From: CBDFLD01 sp965249005
GTDB lineage: Bacteria; Acidobacteriota; UBA6911
NCBI GenBank assembly: GCA_965249005.1
Contig: CBDFLD010000019.1
Span: 248,001 to 312,000, forward strand
Direction of reading: 5' to 3'
Length of the DNA stretch: 64,000 nucleotides
In this document: positions 18,523-27,593 of the stretch, piece by piece
How positions within the stretch are numbered: position 1 is the first letter of the stretch
Layout of the letters: each line of letters starts with the position of its first letter
The notes under the pieces: generated by a model
The model's database searches: none
What the model was told of the DNA's origin: nothing
The model's input: the letters and a program-made list of their open reading frames with translations, nothing else
Made by a program: the position numbers and the translations under genes

Positions 18523-19301
18523 CGGCGCGAGCCCAGGCCGACGACTCGTGTGCTCAGGGTGAAGCAATCCCGTACGTCAGCTCGGTCATGTGGCGCGCGA
18601 TGTAGACTCTCGTGTGACTGGCTATAGCGTTCAGTTTCCCATGGAGCTCGGGTGGCCTGCCGCTTGCCGGGAACGCGAACCAGTGGGTTCCCCTGGTCCA
18701 GCTCGGCGAAGCTGTTGACGAACGACAGAATGGTCCATTCGTTCGTGTCGCCCCCCAGCACGGTCTGACTCACGGTGCAGCCCGTGACGCCCGCCTTTTT
18801 CATCGCCGGTAGAAGCTCGCCCTTGATGAAAGTTTCAAACGCCTCGGTTTTCCCCGGTATGACGCTGACGGAAGCGACCAGCGCCATGCTCGGAGCGACC
18901 TGCGGTTCGATGCTCAAGTCGTGCCGATAAAGGACGACTAATCGATCCGTGCCACTGATGCACTTTCGGATCTTCGATAGCAGCCGGATTCCCGGCGCCG
19001 ACTCCCTAGGGGTCGGTCCGTCGAACCGGGCGATGTGCTCGAGCGGCAGGATCGTCATGTAGCGGAAGACATCCCCGAAAACTTCCGTGCGCCAGAGCTG
19101 ACGCCAGGAGCGTCCGCTCAGTTTTAGAAAAAAGTTTTGTTCGTTTTTGACCAGATCCTCGAATTCGGCCACCATGTCCGGCTTCACCTGGTGTATGACG
19201 ACCTGTCGCAGGGACTCAGGTTTCTCCTGGGCCTGGCTCGGACTTGCCATGCCAAGCAAGAGAACGAAAACGACGGCTCCAGCAAGTTGCATGCGTAACA
19301 T
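18519..19301 (-). pseudogene. secreted two-domain dimeric alpha/beta-barrel protein, probable C-terminal frameshift
   Basis: The ATG at 19301 begins a signal peptide (cleavage near ASPSQAQ). The mature part has two copies of a ferredoxin-like fold resembling antibiotic-biosynthesis-monooxygenase or NIPSNAP-like domains: RQVVIHQVKPDMVAEFEDLV and MALVASVSVIPGKTEAFETF. After ELDQGNPLVRVPG the current frame becomes Arg-rich and unlike the rest. A one-base shift near 18660 gives SGRPPELHGKLNAIASHTRV followed by RHMTELTYGIASP and a TGA at 18554-18556. That reads as a natural family C-terminus. So the annotated 3' end is probably a frameshift product, real or from sequencing. Function unknown. Confidence 0.55.
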
Positions 19302-19453
19302 CGCCGGGGGTCTCCGTATCAGAGGTGAATTCGCGTTTGCCATCTTACCTAACCAAGGTCTGCAGGCCAGCTGCCCCATGGCCGAGGCCTTCCGGCCCTC
19401 CTATCGCTGGGGCCGCATGCTGCAACAGCACCACTTGCCGGCGTAAAGAAAAG

Positions 19454-19563
19454 AGGGACGTCCCCCACGTTTACCACGTTTTTTCCGAAGTGTCCTGCCA
19501 GCTTCGCCAGCGAACTTTTTCCAGAGGGCGAAGCAAAACCTGGTAAACGTGGGGGACGTCCCT
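19454..19563. repeat. long-stem palindromic REP-like element
   Basis: A perfect 23-base inverted repeat (19454-19476 and 19541-19563, beginning AGGGACGTCCCCCACGTTT) encloses a 64-base core. The core contains a second inverted pair, GCTTCGCC (19501) and GGCGAAGC (19527). Such GGGACGTCCCC hairpins resemble REP or RAYT-mobilised intergenic elements. It lies between divergently placed ends and could also act as a bidirectional terminator. Confidence 0.75.
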
Positions 19564-19567
19564 GGTT

Positions 19568-20347
19568 TTACTCCCCCTTGGGGTGCGACGTCGGAAGGGC
19601 GTTGCCGATTTTAGTGGCATCCTCGGAACAGGCCGGATGGCCCCAGCCACTGGGGGCATCCGTATCGTAGACGATGTTGTCGTCCCCGCTGGTAGGGTTC
19701 ACTCCCCCGGGCACATTGTCCAGGCCCAGAAAATCGCGCGTCTTCCAGGCGATGTTGTGATCCGCGCAAGAGGAATCCCCGCTCACTCCAATGGCCCCCA
19801 GGAGTTTGCCCGAAGTGTCATACAGCGGCAGCCCGCCGCCGAAGACGTTGACCCCGCCAATCTTGCCGCCGACCATTGCGTCGTCGCTGGTTCCGTTGAG
19901 CGCGGCGTCCCCGCGATAGGCCACCTCGGTGCTCACGGGATTGCTGTGTTGCAGTCCGTAAAGACTCCCGCCCGGCTGTACCGCCGTGAAAAGGTTGGCC
20001 GTCGACAGCGCGAGACCTGGAAGGCTGAAGGCATTCGACGTATTCGCCTTCTGGGCGGAGATGGCCCGGCTACCCGGCCACTGGTCGCCTCTGTCGCTGC
20101 CAGTGGAAGCAACTCCGCACACCTCGCCGTCCCGGTTCACGATCGTTCCCCACATCTCGAGGTTGAAGCCGCCGTTGGCTTCCTTCCGTGCCTTGGTCAG
20201 GGCTGCCTCCAAGTCCGCGTGGCTTGGCAAGCCTTGGCAATTGGGTGCTTCGGCTGCGGCCTTTACTTCCACCTTGGTATCCACTTGGCAAGCCACCAAA
20301 CCAAGACCGACAAAAATGATGGATAAAGCGCCGATTGAGCGTCGCAT
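19568..20347 (-). CDS. GlcG/HbpS-like heme-binding-family lipoprotein
   Basis: A 259-residue exported protein of the GlcG/HbpS (DUF336) family. The ATG at 20347 has GGAGA upstream and gives a lipoprotein signal (GLGLVACQ). The fold's signatures follow: ALTKARKEANGG, a NRDGEVCGVASTG strand, SRAISAQKANTSNAFS, and GGLPLYDTSGKLLGAIGVSGDSS, then ADHNIAWKTRDFLGL. Relatives bind heme or sense redox state in the periplasm, or are encoded beside glycolate oxidase. Nothing nearby supports a glycolate role, so the function here is open. The REP-like palindrome follows its stop closely and may terminate its transcript. Confidence 0.85.
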   Translation of the reverse strand: MRRSIGALSIIFVGLGLVACQVDTKVEVKAAAEAPNCQGLPSHADLEAALTKARKEANGGFNLEMWGTIVNRDGEVCGVASTGSDRGDQWPGSRAISAQKANTSNAFSLPGLALSTANLFTAVQPGGSLYGLQHSNPVSTEVAYRGDAALNGTSDDAMVGGKIGGVNVFGGGLPLYDTSGKLLGAIGVSGDSSCADHNIAWKTRDFLGLDNVPGGVNPTSGDDNIVYDTDAPSGWGHPACSEDATKIGNALPTSHPKGE

Positions 20348-20703
20348 GGTCTGTCTCCTTTTTTTAGCCGTCGGGACACTTGAACAATGACACCGTTCAT
20401 GGTGCCACACGGCCTGAACTCGACTGGTCCTGATGGGATACGGCATGCTAGATCCTGAGTCGGGGAAAAAGCAAGTAAAAGTCGTTGGCAATGGTGGACG
20501 CTTGCAGCGAAGTTTTGTCTTGTAAGGCTGTTCCCCACATTACGCTTTGACCTTTTTATGACTGCTCAAAAGCAGAGGCTCCGCTTCGCTGTACCGACCC
20601 AGGCCTTTTAAAGAGCCACCAAATATGATGTCGGTTTAGGGCGTCCCCAGTCAGGAGCCATTACCCAAGCAGACGACGCAAGGATCATCCAGTTCGCGCT
20701 TCG
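20348..20703. other. gap upstream of the GlcG-like gene
   Basis: Between the start of the GlcG-like lipoprotein gene and the stop of the upstream quinone oxidoreductase gene on the same strand. No gene or repeat recognised. The length suggests the lipoprotein gene has its own promoter here, but no convincing -35/-10 pair was found. Confidence 0.4.
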
Positions 20704-21720
20704 CTACGTGTTTTGAGGCAACATCGTCAGCACGACTTTCCCTACCACCTCGCGATTTTGCAGCATTGTCATTGCAGAAACGGCGTCTTGCAGTGGAACC
20801 CGGGCGTGGATGTGAGGGCGGATCTTGCCCTCCTCTGCCAGGCGGAATACCGCTTCACGCACCTCTCGGCCGCGCTTCGGATCGCGACGTCCATACTCCC
20901 CCGCCCGTACCCCGATCACGGCGATCTGTTTGATCAGAATGAGATTGGACACGGCGACGCCGAAGCTGCCACTGGTGAAGCCTATCACCAGTAACCGCCC
21001 ACCCCAGCTGATGCAGTGCATCGATTCCTCGAAGACGCTGCCCCCGACGGGATCATAGATGACATCCGCTCCGGAGCCGCTGGTGAGTGCCTTGACCTGG
21101 TCGCGGAAGCCGCCGAGGCCACCATCGGGCAGGCTGTAGTTGATTACATGGTCTGCGCCACGGGCCAGAACCGTTGCCAGCTTGTCGTCGGTGCCGCCGG
21201 TTGCAATCACGCGAGCGCCCAGCAACTTGCCCAAATCCACGGCGGCGAGTCCAACTCCGCCTGATGCGCCGTGAACGAGCAAGTTCTCGCCGCGCTTCAA
21301 CTCGCCGCGCCTTACCAGACCGACGTAGGCGGTCAAGTACGCGATGGGAAAGGCGGCCGCCTCTTCATAGCTCATTGTAGCTGGAAGAGGCTGAACCGTG
21401 TCGGCTGCGGCGTTGACGGCATCGGCGAAGAGTCCTCCGCCTCGAGTTACCACGACGGCATCCCCTTCACGAACGTCGTGGACGCCCGCCCCTACAGCCG
21501 CCACATCTCCGGACCCCTCTCCGCCGGGCACGAAGGGCACCCGGGGTCGGTGCTGATATCTGCCTTGTACCATCAAGATATCTGGAAAGTTCACGGCAGC
21601 GGCGCGCAACCTAACGGTTACTTCACCCGGGCTCGGGTCCGGCAGGTCATGTTCTTCGAGCCGGAGGACGCGAATGTCCTCGCTGATCTCGTTACACACG
21701 ATTCTTCGTATGGCTTTCAT
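20704..21720 (-). CDS. NADPH:quinone oxidoreductase (zeta-crystallin-like MDR family)
   Basis: A 338-residue zinc-free medium-chain dehydrogenase/reductase that transfers electrons from NADPH to quinones or enones. Domain order is complete: an N-terminal GroES-like domain with AAAVNFPDILMVQGRYQ and VPFVPGGEGSGDV (the QOR signature), then the Rossmann domain with LLVHGASGGVGLAAVDLGK (AxxGxxG NADPH-binding) and ARVIATGG. Zinc-ligand cysteines of true alcohol dehydrogenases are missing, as expected. The ATG at 21720 is the natural start. It follows a serine hydrolase gene on the same strand after 76 bases. Cytoplasmic; likely detoxification or beta-oxidation-like reduction. Confidence 0.92.
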   Translation of the reverse strand: MKAIRRIVCNEISEDIRVLRLEEHDLPDPSPGEVTVRLRAAAVNFPDILMVQGRYQHRPRVPFVPGGEGSGDVAAVGAGVHDVREGDAVVVTRGGGLFADAVNAAADTVQPLPATMSYEEAAAFPIAYLTAYVGLVRRGELKRGENLLVHGASGGVGLAAVDLGKLLGARVIATGGTDDKLATVLARGADHVINYSLPDGGLGGFRDQVKALTSGSGADVIYDPVGGSVFEESMHCISWGGRLLVIGFTSGSFGVAVSNLILIKQIAVIGVRAGEYGRRDPKRGREVREAVFRLAEEGKIRPHIHARVPLQDAVSAMTMLQNREVVGKVVLTMLPQNT

Positions 21721-21796
21721 GATGGTTTCACCGAGGGATGAATCCCTGGGCCATTTTCTGCACCCCCTCGGGGGGCGCGACCGATTTGGCGCGCGA

Positions 21797-23080
21797 CTAC
21801 TTCACGATTCCAAGATCCTCATAAATCGATCCCAATATTGCGTCGCGACGCTTTCGGTTCTGGGCTCCACCCGGGCGCCCGTTGAACACCATCGCGCCTT
21901 GAAATTCGTTCTCGAGGTCGCAGAAGCCGAACGAAGACTGCGAACCGCCGTGTCCAAAACTCCGTGAAGTGTCCGCAACGCCGAGTGCTTGCGCAAACCC
22001 AAGAGAAATACCCAGGCCCCAAGGCGCGGCGGACCTACCCGAAGGAGTAACCGCATCGGGCCGGTGGTTGCGCGTCATCAACCGCACCGTCTCCGGCTTT
22101 AGCACACGCCGTCCGTCCAGCTGTCCCCAGCCGCCCAGCATTTGATAAAAGCGCGCCAGCTCCCGCATCGGGCCGCGACCAGCCGCTCCCGGACTGACAA
22201 TTTGGTTCATCAATTCGAGCCTTTCGAATTTCGGCGCCGGGACGGGCTTTCCCGTGTTGGTGTTGTGCATGACTCCGATGCGATCCCCATAGGCGCGGGA
22301 CTGCTCAGCCGGCATTCCGACCCAGGAATCCTTCATGCCCAAGGGCAGAAACATTTCCTCGCGGATGTACTGCTCGAACGGCCGGCCGTCGACGCGTTCG
22401 ACTAGCTCCCCCAGGATGAACCAGCCCGACAGGGGATGGTATTGTGCCGTCTTTCCGACCGTCCACCCTTCTTCCAGCTTGCTCTCACAAATATCTTTGA
22501 CGTGCTCATGGTTCTGCTTCAGAAACCCGTTTCCCGCACGAACGGCGCGAGGGAAGCAACTCGTGTGCGTGAGCACGTGCCGGACGGTCACGCGCTCCTT
22601 GCCGTGTTTGGCGAACTCCGGGATGTGCTTGGCCACGGGATCGTCCAGTTTCAATTTGCCCCGCTCGACCAGCTGCAGCACGCACGCGGCCGAGACTGGT
22701 TTGGTGGCCGAGTACCAGATCATCATGGTGTCGCGCGTCATTGGAACGCGGGCGGACACACCCTCGCGGTTGGTGCCAAAGGCAAAATCCGCAACCGGCT
22801 TGCCTTGGTGGACGACAAACAACTGAGCGCCAATATGCTGCCCGTTTTTCTGGCCCTCGAGAAGCTTGGCCCAAGTTTTTGGGAGGCTCTTTCGCGGGTC
22901 GGGTCCGTTATAATCGATGCGCGAATGGCTCGATGGATCCCTGTTCTCATCTGCGGCTGACGCGGTGGCCGCAGCCTCCCCTGCTACCCAAGCGAAAAAA
23001 AGAGCAAAGCACAGACCCGTTGCATATACCCACCGTGCATTTGTGAAGGGCCTCGAACTAGTGTTGATTTCAGGCATCAT
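21797..23080 (-). CDS. class C beta-lactamase-like serine hydrolase
   Basis: A 427-residue exported enzyme of the beta-lactamase class C/DD-peptidase/EstB fold. The signal peptide spans about residues 14-42. The catalytic SxxK is SATK in WYSATKPVS (about 129). The second motif, normally YxN, appears as YHPLSGW, and the KTG-like third motif as FGHGGSQSS. These replacements fit the esterase or D-aminopeptidase-like branch rather than true beta-lactamases. The start at 23080 has GAGGAG just upstream. It is transcribed divergently from the S9 peptidase operon across a 196-base gap that should hold both promoters. Confidence 0.9.
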   Translation of the reverse strand: MMPEINTSSRPFTNARWVYATGLCFALFFAWVAGEAAATASAADENRDPSSHSRIDYNGPDPRKSLPKTWAKLLEGQKNGQHIGAQLFVVHQGKPVADFAFGTNREGVSARVPMTRDTMMIWYSATKPVSAACVLQLVERGKLKLDDPVAKHIPEFAKHGKERVTVRHVLTHTSCFPRAVRAGNGFLKQNHEHVKDICESKLEEGWTVGKTAQYHPLSGWFILGELVERVDGRPFEQYIREEMFLPLGMKDSWVGMPAEQSRAYGDRIGVMHNTNTGKPVPAPKFERLELMNQIVSPGAAGRGPMRELARFYQMLGGWGQLDGRRVLKPETVRLMTRNHRPDAVTPSGRSAAPWGLGISLGFAQALGVADTSRSFGHGGSQSSFGFCDLENEFQGAMVFNGRPGGAQNRKRRDAILGSIYEDLGIVK

Positions 23081-23276
23081 TTTTCTCCTCTATAGTCCGT
23101 ACCGGGGGTAGGATGGTGGAAAGTTGTAGATGCACAGGACCTTTCTGGCCCCGACGGGCATCATGCCCGTATTATGCGTTACACTCTAGCGGTTTTTGAG
23201 AGATTCACGCGTAGTGGGAGCAGACTCTGGGGTTTGACGGCCTCAATAGAGGTTGGTGAACAGAAACGGAGACGAC

Positions 23277-25253
23277 ATGAAAACATTTTGGACAATCTTG
23301 CGTGGCGGTGCCTTCTCGTTGGTTGTCTGCCTGAGTGTCGGCGTGACCAACGGCTCCGGGGCGCAGTCTACATACCTCACAGCCGAGCAGGTTGTAGAGC
23401 GTTGGGAGCTGACGGACTTGCAACTCAGTCCTGATGGAGCCCGAGTTGCGTTTTCGGTGGAAGCGCCCATTCGCGGTCGAGGCCGAAACTACGACATTTG
23501 GATGTACGACATCGACCATCGTTCGCTCAGCCGGGTCACCGACTGGAAGGGCTCTGACAGCAGGCCCCGATGGTCCCCGGACGGAAAGAGCCTCGCGTTC
23601 CTCTCGAACCGTTCAGGCTCCACGAAGCTTTGCTCTGTCCCCTCGCGGGGAGGCGAGGTGAAGTGCTTGACCCCGTCTATGGGGCGTGTCTCGTCGTACG
23701 CATGGTCTCCGGATGGCGGCCGCATCGCCTTCCTTGCCCCTGAACCCAAGCCCCCAGAGGACCCGCGCGTCGTGGGTAAGTTCGGGTACGGCATTAACCT
23801 GGACCTGCAATTTTGGCTTGTCGACCTTGCCTACGGTACCGTCCGGCAGCTGACCCGCGGTGAAGCGCGGTATTCCAACGGCGATGCCTCCTCTCCGCCG
23901 TTCGCCTGGGGACCGCTGGGAGACCGGCTTATTGTCTCGTTCACCGACGACACGCGCATGCATCTCTTTACGAGTAAGATATGTTCATTAGATCTGAATG
24001 ATGGCAGATTGACCGAGCTTGCCGCGCCGCGCGGCACCTTTGCCGACATGAAACTCTCGCACGACGGGAAGACGCTTGCCTTTCGTGCCGCACGGAAAGA
24101 TGGCCCCCAACCGAGGGATCTCTATCTCATGCCCATCGCTGGAGGAACACTGCGCAACCTGACCGGCTCCACCATCGACCGGCAGATCAAAGGATACTCC
24201 TGGCAAGCGGACGGGAGTCTGATGGTGCTGGCCGAAGATGGCCTGGCGGCGAAGTTTTACCGGTGCACGCAGGACGGGCAGGTAGAGCCGCTTTCCGGAT
24301 TCGAGGTGCACCCCTCGTCGCACTACTGGAAGAGCGAGACGTTCGTAACACCGCCTGGGAGGATTGTCTTCATTGGAGAGACGGCGCAGCAGGCAAACGA
24401 GCTCTGGATTTCCACATCTTCGGGGAAAGCGGAGCAACGGACGCATTTCAACCAGGAGTGGGACTCGATCCCGGTGCTCCCGGTGGAGTCGATCCGGTAT
24501 GCGAGTTTCGACGGCATGTCCATCGAGGCAGGCTTGATCCGACCTGCCGGCTTTAAGGAGGGGAAACGCTACCCGCTCGCTGTCATGGTTCACGGTGGCC
24601 CCTCGGCGCGCTGGTTTGATCGTTTCGAGGGACGAGGGCACATCCTGGCTTCACGGGGATTTCTCGTCTTCTATCCAAACGTGCGCGGCTCGACTGGCTA
24701 TGGATACAAGTTTCTCGCGGCCAACCGGTACGACTGGGGCGGCGGCGACTTCAAAGACATCATGGCGGGGGTCGATTACCTTATTGAAAAGGGGATGGCA
24801 GACCCCGAGCGGATGGGGATCGGGGGGTGGTCCTACGGCGGCATCATGAGCGCCTGGGCCGTTACCCAGACTAATCGGTTCAAGGCGGCGGTCGCAGGGG
24901 CGGCACCCGTGGATCAGGCGCTGCTGACCGGAGCCACCGATAGCTGGGTGGTGTACTATGACACCTGGTACAAGGGAGTCATTTACGAAAACGCGGATCA
25001 CTACCGGGATCGATCGTCCCTTACCCACATCAAGAATGTCCAGACCCCGACCCTCATCCTGTCGAATGCCGCTGACACCGACGTTGTTCTTGCGCATGGG
25101 ATTCAGTTTCACCGGGGGCTACGATACCTGGGGGTAGACACAGAGTTTGTCATCTATCCGCGGGAGCCGCACTCGAGCCGGATGAACGAGGAGGCACACC
25201 GGAAAGATGTCATCCGGCGCTTCGTCGGCTGGTTCGAAAAATATCTTCAATGA
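23277..25253 (+). CDS. S9 family prolyl oligopeptidase-like serine peptidase
   Basis: A 658-residue exported peptidase of the acylaminoacyl-peptidase/dipeptidyl-peptidase type. The ATG at 23277 has GGAGA upstream and begins a signal peptide ending near GSGAQS. Residues 40-400 form a TolB/WD40-like beta-propeller with repeated LSPDGxxVAF, WSPDGKSLAF and WSPDGGRIAF blades. The C-terminal alpha/beta-hydrolase domain has the oxyanion motif HGGPSARW, nucleophile GGWSYGGIMS, an Asp in SNAADTDVV, and the His in YPREPHSSR. Its stop overlaps the start of the next gene (ATGA), so it is the first gene of a coupled catabolic operon. A peptidase heading an aldolase/dehydrogenase operon is unusual. Confidence 0.94.
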   Translation: MKTFWTILRGGAFSLVVCLSVGVTNGSGAQSTYLTAEQVVERWELTDLQLSPDGARVAFSVEAPIRGRGRNYDIWMYDIDHRSLSRVTDWKGSDSRPRWSPDGKSLAFLSNRSGSTKLCSVPSRGGEVKCLTPSMGRVSSYAWSPDGGRIAFLAPEPKPPEDPRVVGKFGYGINLDLQFWLVDLAYGTVRQLTRGEARYSNGDASSPPFAWGPLGDRLIVSFTDDTRMHLFTSKICSLDLNDGRLTELAAPRGTFADMKLSHDGKTLAFRAARKDGPQPRDLYLMPIAGGTLRNLTGSTIDRQIKGYSWQADGSLMVLAEDGLAAKFYRCTQDGQVEPLSGFEVHPSSHYWKSETFVTPPGRIVFIGETAQQANELWISTSSGKAEQRTHFNQEWDSIPVLPVESIRYASFDGMSIEAGLIRPAGFKEGKRYPLAVMVHGGPSARWFDRFEGRGHILASRGFLVFYPNVRGSTGYGYKFLAANRYDWGGGDFKDIMAGVDYLIEKGMADPERMGIGGWSYGGIMSAWAVTQTNRFKAAVAGAAPVDQALLTGATDSWVVYYDTWYKGVIYENADHYRDRSSLTHIKNVQTPTLILSNAADTDVVLAHGIQFHRGLRYLGVDTEFVIYPREPHSSRMNEEAHRKDVIRRFVGWFEKYLQ

Positions 25254-25879
25254 CGGGGATTTTTGAGATGACGGAACTGGGAAAGCACGCCACCCCAACC
25301 TTGCTGGAATCCTTGGAGGAAGTCTCCGCGTTTCCCGAGTACATCCGACCCCTTTACCGGCCGATTCGCATGTCGGGTCGCGCTTACCCCGTCCAAGCTC
25401 CACCCGGCGATAATCTTGCCGTTCATCTGGCGCTGGCCGAGGTGCCACCGGGCGCCGTGCTGGTGGTCGCCACCGGCAGAACGCCCGGCCACGGTTTCTG
25501 GGGAGAGATTACAACCGAGGCGGCCATGGTGCGTGGGGTCCAGGGGCTCGTGACCGATGGAGCCGTGCGCGACACGCAGCAGATCGAGCAGCGCCAGTTT
25601 CCTGTTTTTTGTGCCGGGATTGCCATCGAGGGGACCACCAAGCGCGAGGCCGGTCTCATCAATCAACCGATCACAATTGGGGCATGCTCGATCCGGCCGG
25701 GAGATTTCATCGTTGGAGACGACGACGGGGTCGTGGTAATCCCACCGGAGATGGAATCAAAGTTATTGGAAATGGCTCAGGTGCGGGTCGACAAGGAAAA
25801 CTCCATAATACAGCGGCTGCGCGACGGTGCATTGACCGTCGACCTGCTCGGCCTGAGGGAGGCGGGACGGCCGAAATGA
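25250..25879 (+). CDS. RraA-like 4-hydroxy-4-methyl-2-oxoglutarate/CHA aldolase family protein
   Basis: A 209-residue member of the RraA/HMG-aldolase family, which in catabolic settings cleaves 4-carboxy-4-hydroxy-2-oxoadipate or similar compounds to pyruvate with a divalent metal. Visible: GAVLVVATG, FWGEITTEAAMVRGVQGLVTDGAVRD with the conserved G-x-x-x-DG(A/P)xRD active-site loop, and the C-terminal IRPGDFIVGDDDGVVVIP motif. The start at 25250 overlaps the peptidase stop by four bases; an ATG at 25268 is also possible. The catalytic context (dehydrogenases and an amidohydrolase downstream) favours aldolase activity over the RNase E-inhibitor role of E. coli RraA. Confidence 0.88.
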   Translation: MTGIFEMTELGKHATPTLLESLEEVSAFPEYIRPLYRPIRMSGRAYPVQAPPGDNLAVHLALAEVPPGAVLVVATGRTPGHGFWGEITTEAAMVRGVQGLVTDGAVRDTQQIEQRQFPVFCAGIAIEGTTKREAGLINQPITIGACSIRPGDFIVGDDDGVVVIPPEMESKLLEMAQVRVDKENSIIQRLRDGALTVDLLGLREAGRPK

Positions 25880-25906
25880 TCACAGCCCAAGGGAAGGGAA
25901 GAATAG

Positions 25907-26797
25907 ATGGGCCGTAGGTGGGGCATTATCGGGTTTGGTGAGGTCGGCGCGATGTTTGCCCGTCAAATTTCCGATCAAACCCATCATCCGGTGGCCGTAA
26001 CGGATCCGCTACTGAACCAGGAGCCCCGGCCCCAGCACATTCAGAGGCGTCTCGAGGGCGCAAGGGTACAGCCGTACCCTGACCTTGCCGAACTGGTGGC
26101 TCACTCCGATGTGGTGCTGTCGACCGTCACGGTCGAAGTCGCACGCCAGGTGGCCGGCCAGATGGGGCAAGTCTGGAGTGGGGATCTTTTCATCGATTTC
26201 AACTCGATCGCCCCACGTGCCAAGAGAGAGCTCGCGTCCGTCTTTCCAAACGACGGTTACGTGGATGGAGCGATCTTGGGCGCGATAAGCGGCGAAGGAG
26301 CGGACACTCCCTTGGCAGTGGCGGGGCCGCGGGCAGCGGAAGCCCACACGGCATTGAAAGATACTGGTTTTCGCGCTTCGCTCACAGGGCGGCAAGTAGG
26401 CGGAGCCTCGGCCTTGAAGTTGTGCCGCAGCGTTTTCATGAAGGGTCTGGAGTGTCTTTTCGTGGAGACGTTGCTGGCAGCCCAGCAGTTTGACTTGCAG
26501 AAACCCGTTTTGGAGACGATTGAGCAGACTCTGCAATCGTACGGCCTTGAGCCGATGGCCCGCATGCTGGTCACGACCCATGCGGTTCATTGCGGGCGTC
26601 GCTCGCGGGAGATGGTCGGAGCGGTCGAAATGCTCGAGGAGATGGAACTGCCTTCTGTCATGAGCGATGCCGCCAGGGATTTTCTGCAAAAGAGTCAAGA
26701 GGCCGGACTCACGGAACATTTCCGCAAGGTCTTGCCCGATGGTCTGGACGAGGTCTTGGATTTTCTTACTCAACACTATCGGGAGCCGCAGTCATGA
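25907..26797 (+). CDS. beta-hydroxyacid dehydrogenase-like protein with DUF1932 C-terminal domain
   Basis: A 296-residue NAD(P)-dependent dehydrogenase. GIIGFGEVGAMFA (residue 6) is the GxGxxG Rossmann motif of the 6-phosphogluconate dehydrogenase/beta-hydroxyacid dehydrogenase superfamily. FIDFNSIAPRAKRELA is the equivalent of the substrate-binding DxSTxxP strand, and YVDGAILGAISGEG follows. The C-terminal half (about 190-260) resembles DUF1932: EPMARMLVTTHAVHCGRRSREM. The catalytic Lys helix reads GGASALKLCRSVFMKGLE. GGGAAG precedes the ATG. It overlaps the next gene's ATG by four bases. Relatives act on aromatic-catabolic hydroxyacids; the exact substrate is unknown. Confidence 0.88.
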   Translation: MGRRWGIIGFGEVGAMFARQISDQTHHPVAVTDPLLNQEPRPQHIQRRLEGARVQPYPDLAELVAHSDVVLSTVTVEVARQVAGQMGQVWSGDLFIDFNSIAPRAKRELASVFPNDGYVDGAILGAISGEGADTPLAVAGPRAAEAHTALKDTGFRASLTGRQVGGASALKLCRSVFMKGLECLFVETLLAAQQFDLQKPVLETIEQTLQSYGLEPMARMLVTTHAVHCGRRSREMVGAVEMLEEMELPSVMSDAARDFLQKSQEAGLTEHFRKVLPDGLDEVLDFLTQHYREPQS

Positions 26798-27540
26798 GTA
26801 GCCTCGAAAATAAGGTGGCGATTGTCACGGGGGCCGCCCAGGGGATGGGATTGGCCACGGCGCAGGAATTGGCCACACGTGGAGCAATCTGTGTCTTGGT
26901 TGACAACAATACGGAGAAGATAGTCGCGGCGCTGGAATCGGTGAAACAGATCGATGAACGGGCCACCAGTTACGTCATTGACGTTGCCCAGCGGGACCAA
27001 TGGGTACAGATGGTCACGGATATAAACGCCCAGTTTGGTTCCGTTGACATCCTCGTCCATTGCGCCGCCATCTTCTATATAGTCCCTTTCGACGAGATCA
27101 TCGAGTCAGAGTGGGATCGAGTTTTCGCCGTCAACGTCAAGGGTGTGCTCTTCGGCTGCCAGGCGGTCTCAGAGTACATGAAGCGCCAGAAAAGCGGACG
27201 GATCATCAACATGGCCTCTCAGGCCGGAAAGACCGGCGGGCTGTTGATCGGTGCGCATTACTCGGCTTCCAAGGCTGCCGTGATCTGTATGACAAAAACC
27301 ATGGCCGCGGCGCTTGCGCCTTACAACGTGACCGTCAATGCCATCGCGCCCGGCATCATCCAAACGGACTTTCTCAAGGGGGTGCCGGGGATCGAGAACT
27401 TCTTCGAGAGAATCCCGCTGGGGAAGAAACCGGGAGAGGCCGCGGATGTCGCCAAGACGATCGCTTTTCTGGCATCGGAAGATGCGCGTTATATCACCGG
27501 GGAAATCCTCGATGTGAACGGGGGCTTGTTGATGGATTGA
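26794..27540 (+). CDS. short-chain dehydrogenase/reductase (SDR)
   Basis: A 248-residue classical SDR. TGAAQGMGLATA is the TGxxxGxG cofactor motif, LVDNN ends strand 2 (Asp favours NAD), the CAAIFY segment replaces NNAG, and YSASKAAVICMTK has the catalytic Tyr-x-x-x-Lys with Ser/Gln upstream (NMASQAG). NAIAPGIIQTDF and YITGEILDVNGGLLMD complete the fold. The ATG at 26794 overlaps the TGA of the preceding gene (ATGA), which fixes the start despite a longer open frame. It likely oxidises an alcohol intermediate of the same pathway. Confidence 0.95.
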   Translation: MSSLENKVAIVTGAAQGMGLATAQELATRGAICVLVDNNTEKIVAALESVKQIDERATSYVIDVAQRDQWVQMVTDINAQFGSVDILVHCAAIFYIVPFDEIIESEWDRVFAVNVKGVLFGCQAVSEYMKRQKSGRIINMASQAGKTGGLLIGAHYSASKAAVICMTKTMAAALAPYNVTVNAIAPGIIQTDFLKGVPGIENFFERIPLGKKPGEAADVAKTIAFLASEDARYITGEILDVNGGLLMD

Positions 27541-27593
27541 CTGCGGCCCCGGAGCCTAGGAAAGGACACGCGAGTCGTCGCGCGCATTAGAAA

